In this document: in pieces, positions 5,315 through 6,333 of the stretch
How positions within the stretch are numbered: the stretch's first letter is position 1
Layout of the letters: each line of letters opens with the position of its first letter
Origin: Rhodanobacteraceae bacterium
GTDB taxonomy: Bacteria; Pseudomonadota; Gammaproteobacteria; Xanthomonadales; Rhodanobacteraceae
Direction: 5' to 3'
DNA: 6,333 bases
NCBI GenBank assembly: GCA_012270595.1
Contig: JAAXIA010000209.1
Span: 1 to 6,333, forward strand
Notes under the pieces: generated by a model
What the model was told of the DNA's origin: nothing
The model's input: the letters and a program-made list of their open reading frames with translations, nothing else
Databases searched by the model: none
Translations under genes and position numbers: made by a program

Positions 5315-6230
5315 ACAGGCGCAATCAGCCGCGCGCAGGGTATTGGCACTGAGTCACGCACTGGGTGAAGGCATTGTCTGGTGCCCACGCAAGCACGCAC
5401 TGTACTGGACGGATATTCAGTCCGCCACGCTTTGGCGCCACTTCCCGGCCAGTGGCAAACTCCAGCACTGGAAACTCCCCGAACGCCTTGCTTCATTTGC
5501 CCTATGCGAGCAGGGAGACTATCTGCTCCTGGCCCTGGCATCAAAGCTGGCGTTCTTTCATCTTGTTGATGGCACGCTGCACATGCTGCATAACATTGAG
5601 CCAGATCTTGCCACGCGCTGCAATGACGGCTGCTGCGACCGCCAGGGTCGTTTTGTATTCGGCACGATGCATGAACCCGTTGACAGCCCGCCAGATCAAG
5701 CCATTGGCAGCTTCTGGCGCCTAAATACTGATCTGTCACTTGAGCGCCTGCCCCTGGAACATGTCGTCATCAGCAATAGCCTCGCCTTCAGCCCCGATGG
5801 TTGCACCATGTATTACTGTGACTCGCTGACACGCACCATCCGTTGCTGTAATTATGGTGACAACCTTTCCAACGCACGTAATTTCGTGGTCATCCGTGAT
5901 CATGCAGGGGTGCCAGACGGCTCCTGCATAGACGTCGATGGCGGATTATGGAATGCGCAGTGGGGGGCGGGCCGTGTCGTACGCTACCGCCCCGATGGTC
6001 AGCTCGACCTCAGTGCACGCATACCGGTCAGCCAACCGACATGCGCCTGCTTCGGTGGCAGTGCACTTGACACGCTTTATGTAACCAGTGCCCGTCAGGG
6101 TATGAATGCCCAAATGCTGCGTCGGCAACCCCAGTCCGGTGACTTGTTTGCGCTGGATCTCGGTCAGCGTGGCCTACTCAAACCGCGCTTTGCTGGCATT
6201 TCGCAAAAAAACGCCTTAGGGAATCCCTGA
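5298..6230 (+). CDS. SMP-30/gluconolactonase family lactonase, probably galactonolactonase
   Basis: By context it hydrolyses galactonolactone to D-galactonate, between the dehydrogenase and DgoD. It is a six-bladed beta-propeller of the regucalcin/SMP-30 family, about 310 residues. Seen, numbering from the ATG at 5298: LGEG with metal ligand Glu24, the RxND(G) motif with Arg107 and Asn109, FGTMHE (121-126), SNSLAFSPDG with Asn160, VPDGS with Asp207, WNAQWGAGRVVRY (218-230), and CFGG (251-254) followed by TLYVTSAR (259-266). The order and residues match Caulobacter XylC-type lactonases. No signal peptide is seen, so it should be cytoplasmic. AGGA (5283-5286) stands 11 nt before the ATG, which overlaps the dehydrogenase gene by 17 bp. 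The frame extends upstream to 5259, but that would add unconserved residues. Twelve cysteines are an unusual load. The final residues after KPRFAG look like an added tail. Confidence 0.92.
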   Translation: MVVGSKQAQSAARRVLALSHALGEGIVWCPRKHALYWTDIQSATLWRHFPASGKLQHWKLPERLASFALCEQGDYLLLALASKLAFFHLVDGTLHMLHNIEPDLATRCNDGCCDRQGRFVFGTMHEPVDSPPDQAIGSFWRLNTDLSLERLPLEHVVISNSLAFSPDGCTMYYCDSLTRTIRCCNYGDNLSNARNFVVIRDHAGVPDGSCIDVDGGLWNAQWGAGRVVRYRPDGQLDLSARIPVSQPTCACFGGSALDTLYVTSARQGMNAQMLRRQPQSGDLFALDLGQRGLLKPRFAGISQKNALGNP

Positions 6231-6333
6231 TCAATGGATGTTCTGAGCAAGCTCACCCAAGCCAGCCATGCCTGCCGACTTCGATGATGGATTTCTCCGC
6301 TTTCACTGCTGCGTTTCTGGGCCTTTTTGGCTT

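Noticed and set aside
5311..5739. 142-codon minus-strand frame inside the lactonase gene
   Set aside because: It lies antisense to conserved propeller sequence and shows no recognisable domain or start signal.
6284..6333. Possible start of a downstream membrane protein
   Set aside because: Only 16 codons are visible and there is no Shine-Dalgarno; the hydrophobic run alone does not support a gene call.
6310..6333. GGCC-TTTTT-GGCT as an intrinsic terminator
   Set aside because: The stem would be only 3 bp with the T-run in the loop rather than after the stem.
1..6333. CRISPR array, tRNA, rRNA or complete insertion sequence
   Set aside because: No regularly spaced repeats, no cloverleaf or rRNA-like sequence, and no transposase frame were seen on either strand.

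Overview
The window comes from a proteobacterium, most probably a gamma- or betaproteobacterium. The phosphoglycerate kinase has the wording seen in Xanthomonas-type enzymes (for example the LENCRMN and VAGSKVSTK segments), and the galactonate enzymes align closely with remembered E. coli proteins. The DNA is moderately GC-rich and all confident genes are on the + strand. I cannot name the genus.

Layout. Bases 1-406 are mostly non-coding. They hold an 8-bp inverted repeat made of DnaA-box-like sequence (38-60), a doubtful 45-codon minus-strand ORF with a helix-turn-helix look (62-199), and a regulatory region. In that region a near-perfect 20-bp palindrome (320-339) covers the -35 box of a good sigma70-type promoter (327-356). 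Bases 413-1597 encode phosphoglycerate kinase (pgk). A 175-bp gap follows, carrying a very good promoter (TTGACA-18-TATACT, 1605-1634) and a leader of about 130 nt. Then come five tightly packed genes: dgoK (KDGal kinase), dgoA (KDPGal aldolase), dgoD (galactonate dehydratase), a short-chain sugar dehydrogenase and an SMP-30 family lactonase. Gaps between them are 17, 3 and 3 nt, and the last two overlap. The final 103 bases carry no gene I can support.

How it works together. The five genes make a complete De Ley-Doudoroff route. The sugar dehydrogenase oxidises D-galactose to galactonolactone, and the SMP-30 lactonase opens it to D-galactonate. DgoD dehydrates galactonate to 2-keto-3-deoxygalactonate, DgoK phosphorylates this, and DgoA cleaves the product to pyruvate and glyceraldehyde-3-phosphate. 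Glyceraldehyde-3-phosphate then enters lower glycolysis, where Pgk acts after GAPDH. This gives a metabolic reason for pgk to sit directly upstream, although pgk has its own promoter. No transporter and no dedicated regulator lie inside the window. The pathway is known. The less ordinary parts are the pgk linkage and the operator-like palindrome on the pgk promoter.
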